DNA of 64,000 bases from Pseudoduganella lutea (GTDB lineage: Bacteria; Pseudomonadota; Gammaproteobacteria; Burkholderiales; Burkholderiaceae_D). This document shows positions 34,111 through 42,997 of the stretch, piece after piece. A program made the position numbers and the translations under genes. The stretch lies in the NCBI RefSeq assembly GCF_004209755.1, contig NZ_CP035913.1, positions 7,192,001-7,256,000 of the forward strand, read 5' to 3'. Below the pieces are notes generated by a model. That model searched no databases. It saw only the letters and a list, made by a program, of their open reading frames with translations, and was not told the origin of the DNA. Numbering within the stretch: the stretch's first letter is position 1; each line of letters opens with the position of its first letter.

Positions 34111-35097
34111 ATGCGTTTCAACCGCCTCGACCTGAACCTTCTGGTCGCGCTCGACGCGCTGCTGAGCGAAAAGAGCATCACCCGTGCGGCGCGCCGCCTG
34201 AACCTGAGCCAGTCGGCCACCAGCGGCGTGCTGGCCCGGCTGCGCGAGTATTTCAAGGACGAGCTGCTGGTGCCCGTCGGCCGCACCCTGATCATGACGC
34301 CACTGGCATCGAGCCTGTGCGATCCGGTGCGCAAGGTGCTGCTGCAGATCCAGGCCACGATCGACATCCGCCCCGAATTCGATCCGCAAACGGCCACGCG
34401 CGCCTTCCGCATCCTGGCCTCCGACTACATCTCGACCGTGCTGCTGGGCGACCTGGGCCAGCGCTTCGCCACCGCCGCGCCGAACATCACGCTCGACGTG
34501 CTGCCGACCGCATCGGGCGCGATCGACCTGCTCGAACGTGCCGAGGTCGACCTGATCGTCCTGCCCCGCAAGTTCATCGCCGAGACGCACCCGGTGCAGG
34601 TGCTGTTCGAGGAAACCTACACGTGCATCGCGTGGACAGGCAACACGGCGATCGGCGAAACCCTCACGCTGGACCAGTACATGGCCCTGGGCCACGTGTC
34701 CTCCCGCTTCGGCAACGCGGTGACGAGCTTCGAGGAATGGTTCCTGAAAGTGAGCGGCTACGACCGCCGCATCGAAGTGACGACGACGAATTTCACCAGC
34801 ATCCCGCACTTCGTCATCGGCACGAACCGCATCGCGACGATGCACACGCGGCTGGCCCGCACGCTGGCGCGCTACTATCCGATCCGCCTGCTGCCGCCGC
34901 CGCTGGACATTCCCGCGCTGGAGATGTGCATGCAGTGGAATCACTTCCTCGACCGCGATCCATCGCACATCTGGCTGCGTTCCGTGCTGGCCGATATCGC
35001 GCGCGCCGATCCCTTCGGTGGTCCATACTGCGAGTCATCGAGCGCTGCGTCGCGGGAGCGCGCGGCCGCGCTCGCCGCGCTGGCCGCGTGCTCCTGA
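34111..35097 (+). CDS. LysR-family transcriptional regulator (NodD-like)
   Basis: 328 residues. The N-terminal winged helix-turn-helix is clear: L-D-L-N-L-L-V-A-L-D-A-L-L-S-E-K-S-I-T-R-A-A-R-R-L-N-L-S-Q-S-A. The effector domain continues with R-I-L-A-S-D-Y and P-H-F-V-I-G-T-N-R-I-A-T-M-H-T. The D-L-N-L-L form and overall pattern match the NodD/NahR side of the family, which senses aromatic compounds. AGGAGA precedes the ATG. It is divergent from the cyclase gene and convergent with the MMPL operon (27-base gap). It probably controls the cyclase and perhaps other sites sharing the motif at 33985. Confidence 0.9.
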   Translation: MRFNRLDLNLLVALDALLSEKSITRAARRLNLSQSATSGVLARLREYFKDELLVPVGRTLIMTPLASSLCDPVRKVLLQIQATIDIRPEFDPQTATRAFRILASDYISTVLLGDLGQRFATAAPNITLDVLPTASGAIDLLERAEVDLIVLPRKFIAETHPVQVLFEETYTCIAWTGNTAIGETLTLDQYMALGHVSSRFGNAVTSFEEWFLKVSGYDRRIEVTTTNFTSIPHFVIGTNRIATMHTRLARTLARYYPIRLLPPPLDIPALEMCMQWNHFLDRDPSHIWLRSVLADIARADPFGGPYCESSSAASRERAAALAALAACS

Positions 35098-35124
35098 CCT
35101 GACTTCCCGCCTCGACTTCCCGCC

Positions 35125-37562
35125 CTATTCCGCCAGCGCCGCTTGCGGCGTGGCGCCGGCCGGCGCGATCCGCACCTGCCGCTGCGCCGACGGCATCAGG
35201 AAGGCGGCCAGCGCTGGCAGCAGTACCAGCGCGCCCACCATATTCCACAGGAACATGAACGCCAGCAGGATGCCCATGTCGGCCTGGAACTTGATCGGCG
35301 AGCCGGCCCACGTGGCCACGGCGATCGCCAGGGTCACGCCCGTCAGCAGCACCACCTTACCCGTGAAGCGCAGTGCGTGGCGGTAGGCTTCGCGCAGCGT
35401 GTCGCCGGCTTTCTGCCGCGCCAGCAGGATGCTCATCACATACAGCGCGTAATCGATGCCGATACCGACACCCAGCGCGATCACCGGCAGCGTGGCCACC
35501 TTGATGCCGATACCGAGCCACACCATCAGCGCCTCGCACAGCACGGAGGTCAGCATCAGCGGGATGACGGAGCAGACGACGGCGCGCCATGAGCGGAAGG
35601 TGACCAGGCACAGCGCGATCACCGCCGCATACACCCAGTACAGCATCGCGCGGCTGGCCTCATGGACGACGATGTTGGTGGCCGCCTCGATGCCCGCATT
35701 GCCGGCCGCCAGCAGGAACTTCACATCACGCGTGTCGTTCTCGCGGGCGAAGTCTTCCACCACCTTCACCACGCCGGCCAGCGTATCGGCCTTGTGGTCG
35801 GTCAGCCAGGCATACACCGTGAGCAGGTTGCACGTGTCGTTGTACAAGCCGCGGGGGGCGGCCGCCGTGACCATGTTCAGCGCGCCCTGGTTCTGCACCA
35901 GCTCATACCATTTCAGGCTGCCTTCGTTCATGCCCGTCAGCACGCGGCGGTTCAGCAGGGCCAGCGAGTTCGTGGTTTCGACAGCCGGGAGTTGCGACAG
36001 GCGGTATTCCAGCGCATCCACGCGCATCAGCGTGTCGTAGCTGGCGCACGCGTTGTCCGGCGTCTTGACCATCACGGCAAACACGTCGCTGCTGGCCGCG
36101 TAGTGGCTGACGACATAGGCGTTGTCGCGGTTGTAGCGCGAATCCGGCCGCAGTTCCGGCGCCCCGGATCGAGGTCGCCGATCTTCACGTGCAGGCTCGC
36201 GTAATAGCCGCCGGCGCCCAGCAGCGCGGCAATGGCGATCGTCACGCCAGCCGTGCGGCGCTCCGTGAACCGTTCCAGCAAGCGCCAGGCACCGCCGGAA
36301 GCATCGGCAGCCTTGCCTGTCTCGGCTGCCTCGGCGCGCAGGCTGCGCCGCGCCGCATCCGCGTCCACGCCCAGCCAGGACAGCAGGATCGGCAACAGGA
36401 TCAGGTTCGTGAGGATCAGCGCGGCCACGCCGATGCTGGCCACCGCCGCGAGATCCTTGATCACCTTGATGTCGATGATCGCCAGCACGGCAAAGCCCAC
36501 CGCGTCGCACAGCAGTGCCGCCAGCCCGGCCAGGAACAGGCGCCGGAACGTGTAGCGCGCCGCCACCAGTTTATGCGTGCCGCGGCCGATGTCCTGCATG
36601 ATGCCGTTCATCTTCTGCGCGCCATGGCTCATGCCGATCGCGAACACGAGGAAGGGCACGAGCATCGAATACGGGTCGAGCCCATAGCCGAGCAGCGGCA
36701 GCAGGCCCAGTTGCCACACCACGGCCACCAGTGAACAGGCGACGACCAGCAGCGTGCTGCGGGCGCAGCGGGTGTACCAGTACAGCATCGCCGCCGCGAT
36801 CAGCGTAGACGCGGCGAAGAACAGCAGCACCTGCCTGAGCCCCTCGATCAGGTCACCCGCCACCTTGGCAAAGCCCACGATGTGCAGGTCGACCTGGCCG
36901 CCGGCATACTTGCCGCGCAGTTCTTCCAGCCGGGCGCCCAGCGCCGCGTAGTCGAGCGGCTGGCCGTCTGCGCCGCGCGCCAGCAACGGCACGTACAGGA
37001 TGCTGGATCGGCCGTCCACGGCCACCAGTTGGCCGATCTCGCCGGAGCGTGCCACGTTCTCGCGCACCTGGGCCACGCTGCGCGGCGAACCGTCGTAGTC
37101 GTTCGGGATCACGGGGCCGCCTTCCATGCCCTCTTCCGTCACGCCCACCCATCGCGTCGACGGCGTCCACAGCGATTTCATGTACGTACGGTCGACACCG
37201 GGGATCAGGAACAGTTCATCGCTGATCTTCTGCAGCGTCGCCAGGTACTGCGCGTCGTACACCGTGCCGCCCTTCGCCTCGACGGCAATGCGCACGGCAT
37301 TTCCCAAGCCGCTGAGCTGGTCGCGATGCGCCAGGTAGCTGGCGATGTACAAGTGGCTGGTCGGAATCATGTCCTCGAAGCTGGCGTTCAGCTTCAGGCG
37401 CGTGGCCTGCCAGCCCAGCACCAGTGTCGCCAGCAGGCAGGCCAGCGCCACCAGCAGGCGGTGGTTGAACAGCAGCCGCTCGAGCGCACTGCCGGAACGG
37501 CTGTCGAAATCGGCCAGCGAGCGGATCACCGCCTGCTCGCCCGTGGAACCGGCAACGCTCAT
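35125..37562 (-). pseudogene. MMPL/RND-type transporter, frame broken at a C-run
   Basis: About 812 residues if one base is restored. The first half (to near 36165) has one N-terminal helix, a periplasmic loop and a five-helix block with L-V-F-A-I-G-M-S-H-G-A-Q-K-M-N-G; the second half repeats the plan with L-G-V-G-I-G-I-D-Y-A-L-Y. This is the two-fold symmetry of RND/MMPL proteins that move hydrophobic molecules. The break is cured by one more C in the run 36162-36165 (plus strand). The start at 37562 has a strong AAGGAGGTG. It is the last gene of a four-gene operon and overlaps the YCF48-like gene by four bases (ATGA). Confidence 0.85.
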
Positions 37563-38671
37563 GGCGCACCTCCTTCAAGTACGGTGGCGGAAATTCGGGA
37601 AACACCGCGCACGCCGGCGACCAGCACATCGCCCCCGGCCGTTGCCACCATGGCGGCGATGGGCGACGGCGGCGTGGTCAGCCGCACCATCCGCGCCGGC
37701 TGCTGCCCGGTGCCCGCGCGGTACAGGTGGCCAGCCTGGTCGGCGAGCAGCACGCCGCCAGGCGCGGTGGCCGACGCGGCCAGCGACACGGGCGCATAGC
37801 CGGCCAGTTGTTCGAAGCCCTGGCCATTCCAGCGCCAGGCATTGCCGCGCAATCCCGCGAACAGCAGGCCGCCGTCCGGCAATGCCCGGGCGGTGAACCA
37901 CGTGCCCCGATAAGGTGCCTGCACGCGCGTGAAAGCGCGGCCGCCGTCGAGCGAGCGGGCGATGTAGCCCTGCTCGCCGGCCAGCCACGTTTCCTCGCCG
38001 CGCACGGCGATCGCATACACGTGCAAGCCATCGGGATTGTCGGTCGCGCCGTTCAGCACCTGCCACGTGGCGCCGCCATCCTCGGTGCGCAATACCAGGC
38101 CATAGGCGCCAGCCACGATGCCGCGCTTCGCGTCGTAGAAATGCAGGTCGAGCAGGGGCTTGTCCGGGCCGTCCGCGGCGAACTGGCGGGCGGTGGCGGC
38201 CAGCGCCTCGTTGCCGCGCGCCGCCGATTCCAGCAAGCGGATGATGCCGCGCCCGTCCAGCTGGCGGCGCCACGTGGCGCCACCGTCCTCGGTGTGCAGC
38301 ACCACGCCGCCATGGCCGATTGCCCATGCCAGGTCCGGGGTGACGAAACGTACGGCGGTGAGCGTGACGCTGACCGGCACCCGCGCCTGGCGCCATGCCT
38401 TGCCGTCGTCGTCGGAGACCAGCACCAGGCCCCGTTCACCCACGGCAAGCGTGCGCTTGCCGTGCCGGTCCAGCCCGAGCATCACCCGGCTGGCCGGCTG
38501 GCGATCCTGCGCGGCCGGACGATCCAGGACATCCGCCACGCGGGCGGCACTGTTCACAGTCGACACGCCAGTCGATGCAGCACTGGATGCAACGCCACAT
38601 GCGACGCCGGATGCCAGGCAGGCAGCGACGGCTGCCCCTGCGCCCAGCCACCGGGAAGTCAAGCGCCCCAT
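37559..38671 (-). CDS. YCF48/BNR-repeat beta-propeller protein, exported
   Basis: 370 residues from the ATG at 38671, whose A is shared with the stop of the upstream gene (TGATG); an N-terminal hydrophobic stretch (about 8-30) is a signal peptide. The body is a propeller of repeats with the Asp-box D-G-G-x-T-W (H-T-E-D-G-G-A-T-W, R-T-E-D-G-G-A-T-W, R-S-L-D-G-G-R-A-F) and V-G-E-R-G-L-V-L-V-S-D-D-D-G-K-A-W. YCF48-like proteins assist assembly or binding in the envelope. In the operon it sits between the DUF1329 and MMPL genes, so it likely helps the transporter. Confidence 0.85.
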   Translation of the reverse strand: MGRLTSRWLGAGAAVAACLASGVACGVASSAASTGVSTVNSAARVADVLDRPAAQDRQPASRVMLGLDRHGKRTLAVGERGLVLVSDDDGKAWRQARVPVSVTLTAVRFVTPDLAWAIGHGGVVLHTEDGGATWRRQLDGRGIIRLLESAARGNEALAATARQFAADGPDKPLLDLHFYDAKRGIVAGAYGLVLRTEDGGATWQVLNGATDNPDGLHVYAIAVRGEETWLAGEQGYIARSLDGGRAFTRVQAPYRGTWFTARALPDGGLLFAGLRGNAWRWNGQGFEQLAGYAPVSLAASATAPGGVLLADQAGHLYRAGTGQQPARMVRLTTPPSPIAAMVATAGGDVLVAGVRGVSRISATVLEGGAP

Positions 38672-40068
38672 CACCGCAGTCCCGCGCCGGACAGCGCTTC
38701 CTGGCTCCACGTGGCTTCCGGCCAGCGCGGCACCTGCTTGTACTGCGCCGTCTTCTCGGTGACCACGTCGCTGGCGAACCACGTTCCCGACACCAGGTCA
38801 TAGAAGCCGAACGTGATGCTGGTGGTTGCCGGCAGGTCGGGCATCGTCACCGGCAGCGACCACAGCGTCTTCCACAGCTGGCCGTTGGCATCCCAGCGGT
38901 CCGCCAGCGCGCCCGTCCACGAGTCCTCGTCGATGTAGTACACGCTGCGCGGTGCCAGGTGGCGCTGGCCTCCCTTCAGCTTCGCTTCCACCACCCACAC
39001 GCGGTGCAGTTCCCAGCGCACGGCATCGGGATTCAGGTGGCTTGCACCCAGCAGGTCGGCATCCTTGCCCTTCAGCGAACGGTTCGAGTTATACGGGATG
39101 TACATCTCCTTCTTGCCGAGGATCTTCCAGTCGAACCGGTCCAGCCGGCCGCCGAAGATATCGACCTCGTCGAAGCTCATGACGCCGGCGGTCGCAGGCG
39201 TCGGCGTGTCGCAGCACGCGTTCGGCAACTTGCGCGTGCGGCGCTGCCCCGGCAGGTACACGTAGCTGGCATCCTTTTCCGGATCGAGATTGAGCTTGCC
39301 GCTGATCGCTTCGCCGGCGCGTATCGGCGGCCCGGAATTGACGAGACGGATCGTCCAGTACGTCCCGTTGAATTTTTCCGGCGCGGCGTCCTTGTAGTAA
39401 TAGGGCATGCTGCCATCGGCCGTGCCGTCCACCGTCATCACGGGCTTGCCGGCCGCCGTCGTCAGGTAGGAGCGGAAAGGCTTTTGCCAGTCGGTGCCGC
39501 GCCAGCGCAGCAGGTGATTCCACATCACTTCGGCGCCCGTTTTCGGGATCGGGAACGGCACGCCGGCGTAGGCGCCTTCGGGCACCAGCTTTTCGGTCAG
39601 TTTCGCGCGCGTGGCGTTCTTCAGCGTGTTCGCGTACACCCAGTCCGGCGCGGCCGCCGTGCGGTGCGTCGGATAAACGTCGATGCGGTACGACGGATAT
39701 TTCTTCAGCATCGCCTTGCTGCCATCGGACAGCCTGTCCGCATGCTGGTCCATGTTCTTCGCCGTGATCGACACGACCGGCTTCTCGCCCGCGTACGGGT
39801 CCTGGTCGCGCCGGCCGCCGTTGGCGAAGCCCGCCGCCGGTTTCGCCAGGCCACCATCCCATGCCGGGATCGTGCCATCCTTGTTGCCGGCCTTTTCGGC
39901 GCCCAGCGGCGTCAGCGTCTTGCCCAGCTGCGCCGCCTCCTCGGCCGTGGCGGCACAGGCGTTGCCGCTGATGGCGCCGCTGGCGATGGCGAGGACGGCC
40001 AGTGCGGCCGCCAGGTGCGGCTTGCGCGTCTTGATTGTCCTGGTTGCCTCGGTTGTCATGCGTGTCAT
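38671..40068 (-). CDS. DUF1329 family outer-membrane-associated protein
   Basis: About 465 residues from the ATG at 40068, which follows AAGGAGACACGC; an ATG seven codons earlier is less likely. It has a signal peptide (to about A-C-A-A), then the DUF1329 pattern: A-A-Q-L-G-K-T-L-T-P-L-G-A-E-K-A-G-N-K-D-G-T-I-P-A-W-D-G-G-L near the mature start, and F-D-W-K-I-L-G-K-K-E-M-Y-I-P-Y-N in the middle. The fold is thought to be LolB-like and to carry lipidic cargo; that is family knowledge and not proven here. It is the second gene in the DUF1302-DUF1329-YCF48-MMPL operon, with 20 bases to the gene before and a one-base overlap with the gene after. Confidence 0.9.
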   Translation of the reverse strand: MTRMTTEATRTIKTRKPHLAAALAVLAIASGAISGNACAATAEEAAQLGKTLTPLGAEKAGNKDGTIPAWDGGLAKPAAGFANGGRRDQDPYAGEKPVVSITAKNMDQHADRLSDGSKAMLKKYPSYRIDVYPTHRTAAAPDWVYANTLKNATRAKLTEKLVPEGAYAGVPFPIPKTGAEVMWNHLLRWRGTDWQKPFRSYLTTAAGKPVMTVDGTADGSMPYYYKDAAPEKFNGTYWTIRLVNSGPPIRAGEAISGKLNLDPEKDASYVYLPGQRRTRKLPNACCDTPTPATAGVMSFDEVDIFGGRLDRFDWKILGKKEMYIPYNSNRSLKGKDADLLGASHLNPDAVRWELHRVWVVEAKLKGGQRHLAPRSVYYIDEDSWTGALADRWDANGQLWKTLWSLPVTMPDLPATTSITFGFYDLVSGTWFASDVVTEKTAQYKQVPRWPEATWSQEALSGAGLR

Positions 40069-40088
40069 GCGTGTCTCCTTGCTGATCA

Positions 40089-41774
40089 TTAGAATGTGCG
40101 GCGCAGGGACAGCGACAGGAAATCGCGGTCCTTCATCGCCTGGCCATAGGTGTAGGCGGTCTGCGGCAGCGTCCGCGCCGCGTGCGTGACCACGGTCGGC
40201 GTGTCTTCGCGGCCAAAGTAATGGGTGTAATTCAGCGACAGGAACCAGGCGCTTTCATAAACGCCATTGAGTCCGATGCTGATGTCGCCGCCGCGCTGCA
40301 CGCCGAAGCTGTTGCCCAGCGCGAGCGAGCGCCCGGCCGGCGCGTAGCCCAGGCCGATGGGCACGGACAGATCGAGCCCGCTGCCCACCTGGCGGTAGTT
40401 CGGTTCGTAGATCACCCGCACGGCAGTGCCTTCGCGGCGCGCGTTCGGATCGATCATCGACGCGTTCTTCGTGATGCTGGTGACGCGGTTCCATGCGATC
40501 TCGCCCACCAGCGACGCTTCGCGTGCGATGAAGCTCGGGCCGAGCGAGGCCAGCACCGACACGTTCAGGTGCGCCGTGCGGCCAACCGGGTACACGGGAT
40601 TGCCGGCATTGTCCGACGCGGCCGAGGGGCCGCCGAACGCGGCGGGCACAAGGCCGATCAAGTCCGCCGTGCCCGCATGGGACAGTGGCGCGTTGTGGCG
40701 CACGGACGCCTCGGCCGCGAAGTTGAACTCGCCCAGCGTCGTCGTCGCGCTCGCGCCATAGGTACGAATGCCTTCGTGGTAATACAGCGAGTAGGTGTGC
40801 AAGCCTGGCGCCAGCACGACCTGCGGCACCTTGTCATGGTAGCGCGCCGCATAGAAGCCGAAGTCGATGCCCACTCCTTCCGGGCTCCATTTGAGCTGCA
40901 CGCCACCCTGGCCCGAGTTCTTCGCGAGGCGGTCGTGCGCGCGGGCCAGCGCCACGGGCCGGCCCGTCGCATCGACACCGGCATACAGCTGTTCGCCGCC
41001 ATCGTCGAGGAAATCGACGGTCGAGAAATAGCTGCCGGCGGCCGGCAGGCGGCTTTTATCCCAGCGGTACTGGTAGTACGCACCGAGACTGACGTTGGCG
41101 CCCGCCTGCACCTGACCCGAGACCTGGCCCACGGGCCGCAGCAATTCCTTGAATTGCGTGCCCGGCACCGACAGGCCCTTGACCACGTCGATCGGTTGCT
41201 GGGCGCCGGCGATACCGTTCATGCCGAAGAACAGCGTTTCGCCATACACCAGCGCGTGGCGGCCGGCCCGCACGGTAAACGGCATGTCGCCCAGCGTGCC
41301 CTTGGCGAACACGAAAGCGTCGAGCAGCTCGGCCTTCCGGCCATGCAGGTCGCGCGTGGCGCGCGTGAATTCGCCCGCAGGTACCGAAGCAGCGTTATTG
41401 GTGGGCTGGAAAGGATTGTCGGCGGAACGGTTGTACACGCTGTCGTACCATGCGGCGCCGCTGACGCGCACGCCGAAGTTCCGGTAGGCCACGTCCAGCT
41501 CGGACAGCAGGTCGGCGCGGTTCGATACGATGCCCTTGCCGAAGTTGCGGTCGCCGTCGCCCGTGTTGATCGTGTTTTCGCCCGGAGCAATCTGCACCGG
41601 GGACGGTTGCTTCAGCCGATACGCCGCGCTGTACTTCACCGTGTTGTCCCAGCGGACCGTCAGGTCGGGCACGGTGGTGGCGATTTCGGCGCCCTGCGCG
41701 CCGGCCATGGCGGCTAAAGCCGTTGCCACGGCCGCGGTCATGACGTGGCCAATGCGGGCTCTCGTTTGCTTCAT
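40089..41774 (-). CDS. DUF1302 family outer-membrane barrel protein
   Basis: 561 residues: signal peptide to about residue 28, then a beta-barrel sequence of alternating residues ending L-S-L-S-L-R-R-T-F with terminal Phe. Typical DUF1302 elements are the early V-R-W-D-N-T-V-K-Y-S-A-A-Y-R, N-R-A-D-L-L-S-E-L-D-V-A-Y and R-A-G-R-H-A-L-V-Y-G-E-T-L-F-F-G-M-N-G-I-A-G-A-Q. The protein likely lets hydrophobic compounds through the outer membrane. It is the first gene of the four-gene operon, with AGGAGA before the ATG. Upstream lie a 27-base dyad and the shared CCATTTT motif, so induction with the catabolic genes is likely. Confidence 0.9.
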   Translation of the reverse strand: MKQTRARIGHVMTAAVATALAAMAGAQGAEIATTVPDLTVRWDNTVKYSAAYRLKQPSPVQIAPGENTINTGDGDRNFGKGIVSNRADLLSELDVAYRNFGVRVSGAAWYDSVYNRSADNPFQPTNNAASVPAGEFTRATRDLHGRKAELLDAFVFAKGTLGDMPFTVRAGRHALVYGETLFFGMNGIAGAQQPIDVVKGLSVPGTQFKELLRPVGQVSGQVQAGANVSLGAYYQYRWDKSRLPAAGSYFSTVDFLDDGGEQLYAGVDATGRPVALARAHDRLAKNSGQGGVQLKWSPEGVGIDFGFYAARYHDKVPQVVLAPGLHTYSLYYHEGIRTYGASATTTLGEFNFAAEASVRHNAPLSHAGTADLIGLVPAAFGGPSAASDNAGNPVYPVGRTAHLNVSVLASLGPSFIAREASLVGEIAWNRVTSITKNASMIDPNARREGTAVRVIYEPNYRQVGSGLDLSVPIGLGYAPAGRSLALGNSFGVQRGGDISIGLNGVYESAWFLSLNYTHYFGREDTPTVVTHAARTLPQTAYTYGQAMKDRDFLSLSLRRTF

Positions 41775-41872
41775 GGTGTCTCCTCTGGTTTTATCCGGGG
41801 CGCATGGCCCCGCCGCGCCTTCGTGGGCGCGTGGTCATGGTGCTGCGGGTGGAAAGCTGGGGGAAGAGGTTC

Positions 41873-41899
41873 CCGGTATTCCTGAAACCAGAATACCGG
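41873..41899. promoter_or_regulatory. 27-base dyad upstream of the DUF1302 operon
   Basis: CCGGTATTC (41873-41881) and GAATACCGG (41891-41899) are perfect inverted repeats around nine bases, about 100 bases upstream of the DUF1302 start. The half-site GGTATTC is also the arm of the dyad at 10194-10222. No T-run. Confidence 0.45.
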
Positions 41900-41910
41900 C
41901 CGGCGCTGTT

Positions 41911-41930
41911 GCCGGAAAATGGTTTATCGC
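41911..41930 (-). promoter_or_regulatory. Shared CCATTTT motif, site B
   Basis: Read toward the DUF1302 operon: GCGATAAACCATTTTCCGGC, 137-156 bases upstream of the start. It is part of a wider imperfect dyad 41921-41952 (GGTTTATCGCGA against TATCGCGAAAACC). Confidence 0.4.
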
Positions 41931-41973
41931 GATTCGACGTATCGCGAAAACCGATGGAGCCCGCAAGGAGGTA

Positions 41974-42942
41974 TCAGAGTGGGACTGGCGGCGCCGCGCG
42001 CAACGAGGCATCGCCCCGCACGGAAAACGGGATGGCCCTGGCCCAGCGGTTCGATGACAGCGAGAATGTCAGCGAGCGCACCTGGTGGTACCAGCCGGCC
42101 GGCACGTAGAGCATGTCTCCGGGACCGACGATGCATTCGATGACGGTTGCCTGCCGCGCGAGCGGGAACCGTTCATAGTCCGGGGCCTCGGGATCGAACG
42201 GGGAGCCGAACAGGATCGCGTTGGCCTCGTTCGGGTACAGCCACGCATCGTGATGGGGCGGTACCAGCATGATCCGCTTGGTCCCCCAGATCTGCGCGAA
42301 AACATTGTCGTCGTAGTCGCAATGCAGTGGCGTCACGGTGCCGGCCGGGCCGAGCCAGAAGCGCGGCGGGCCGATCTTGTCGAAGAAGGCGGGCCAGTGG
42401 CAAAGGCGATTGAGTTCGCGCATCTCCAGGTTGCCCAGGTAAGGCGGCAAGCCTGGTGTCCCGGCTGCCACGAGGTCGAGATACTCGAGCAGGCGCATGT
42501 CGCGCATCGCCCGGTCGGGCGCGAATGCCGTGTTGACGTAATCGCCCACCCGCGCCCGTACAGGCAGGTCGCTGTAATGGTCGCGCAGCGTCTGCACCGT
42601 GAGCGCCGCCAGTGGCCAGCGATCGACGATGCCCGTCATCAGGAACGGCAAGCCCAGCGAAGCCCTTTCCCGGAACGCCGCCGGGTCGAGGGGGCCGATG
42701 CGCGGCACGCTTGTAATCGCCGGCAGGCTGCGCGCGGTAGCCTTGATGGCGTCCCGCATCGCCGCGATGGACGTGACACCACGCACCTGCGCATCCCTGC
42801 GCTCGCGGGCTTCCTGGTGGGCCGCCCGGTCGGCGGCGGCCGCCTCCGATTCCTGCCGGGTGGGTGGCAGGCGCGCAGCGCCGCGGGCGTCCGGCTGCCC
42901 GCGGTTTTGCGTGGCCCCTTGCTTGAACTCTTCTGATGACAT
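41974..42942 (-). CDS. Cupin-like (JmjC/cupin_8) Fe(II)/2OG oxygenase-type protein
   Basis: 322 residues from the ATG at 42942. The N-terminal ~60 residues are polar, Ala/Glu/Arg-rich and probably disordered or coiled. The cupin_8 domain follows: R-I-G-P-L-D-P-A-A-F, P-F-L-M-T-G-I-V-D-R-W-P-L, the metal motif T-P-L-H-C-D-Y-D-D-N (H-x-D), and the distal His in V-P-A-G-W-Y-H-Q-V. These residues fit an Fe(II) and 2-oxoglutarate dependent hydroxylase. It is the last gene of the long catabolic operon, 55 bases after the SDR gene. Its role in catabolism is unclear; protein hydroxylation or action on a small acid are both possible. Confidence 0.8.
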   Translation of the reverse strand: MSSEEFKQGATQNRGQPDARGAARLPPTRQESEAAAADRAAHQEARERRDAQVRGVTSIAAMRDAIKATARSLPAITSVPRIGPLDPAAFRERASLGLPFLMTGIVDRWPLAALTVQTLRDHYSDLPVRARVGDYVNTAFAPDRAMRDMRLLEYLDLVAAGTPGLPPYLGNLEMRELNRLCHWPAFFDKIGPPRFWLGPAGTVTPLHCDYDDNVFAQIWGTKRIMLVPPHHDAWLYPNEANAILFGSPFDPEAPDYERFPLARQATVIECIVGPGDMLYVPAGWYHQVRSLTFSLSSNRWARAIPFSVRGDASLRAAPPVPL

Positions 42943-42997
42943 GAAACCTGCTGCTGCAATCGCTGTAATCCGTGATTGTAGCGCCAGCGGGCATTGT

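Noticed and set aside
33115..34968. A 617-codon frame extending the cyclase gene upstream across the LysR gene
   Set aside because: The extension is antisense to the LysR gene; the cyclase family begins at M-T-R-S-F-I-D-L (33924).
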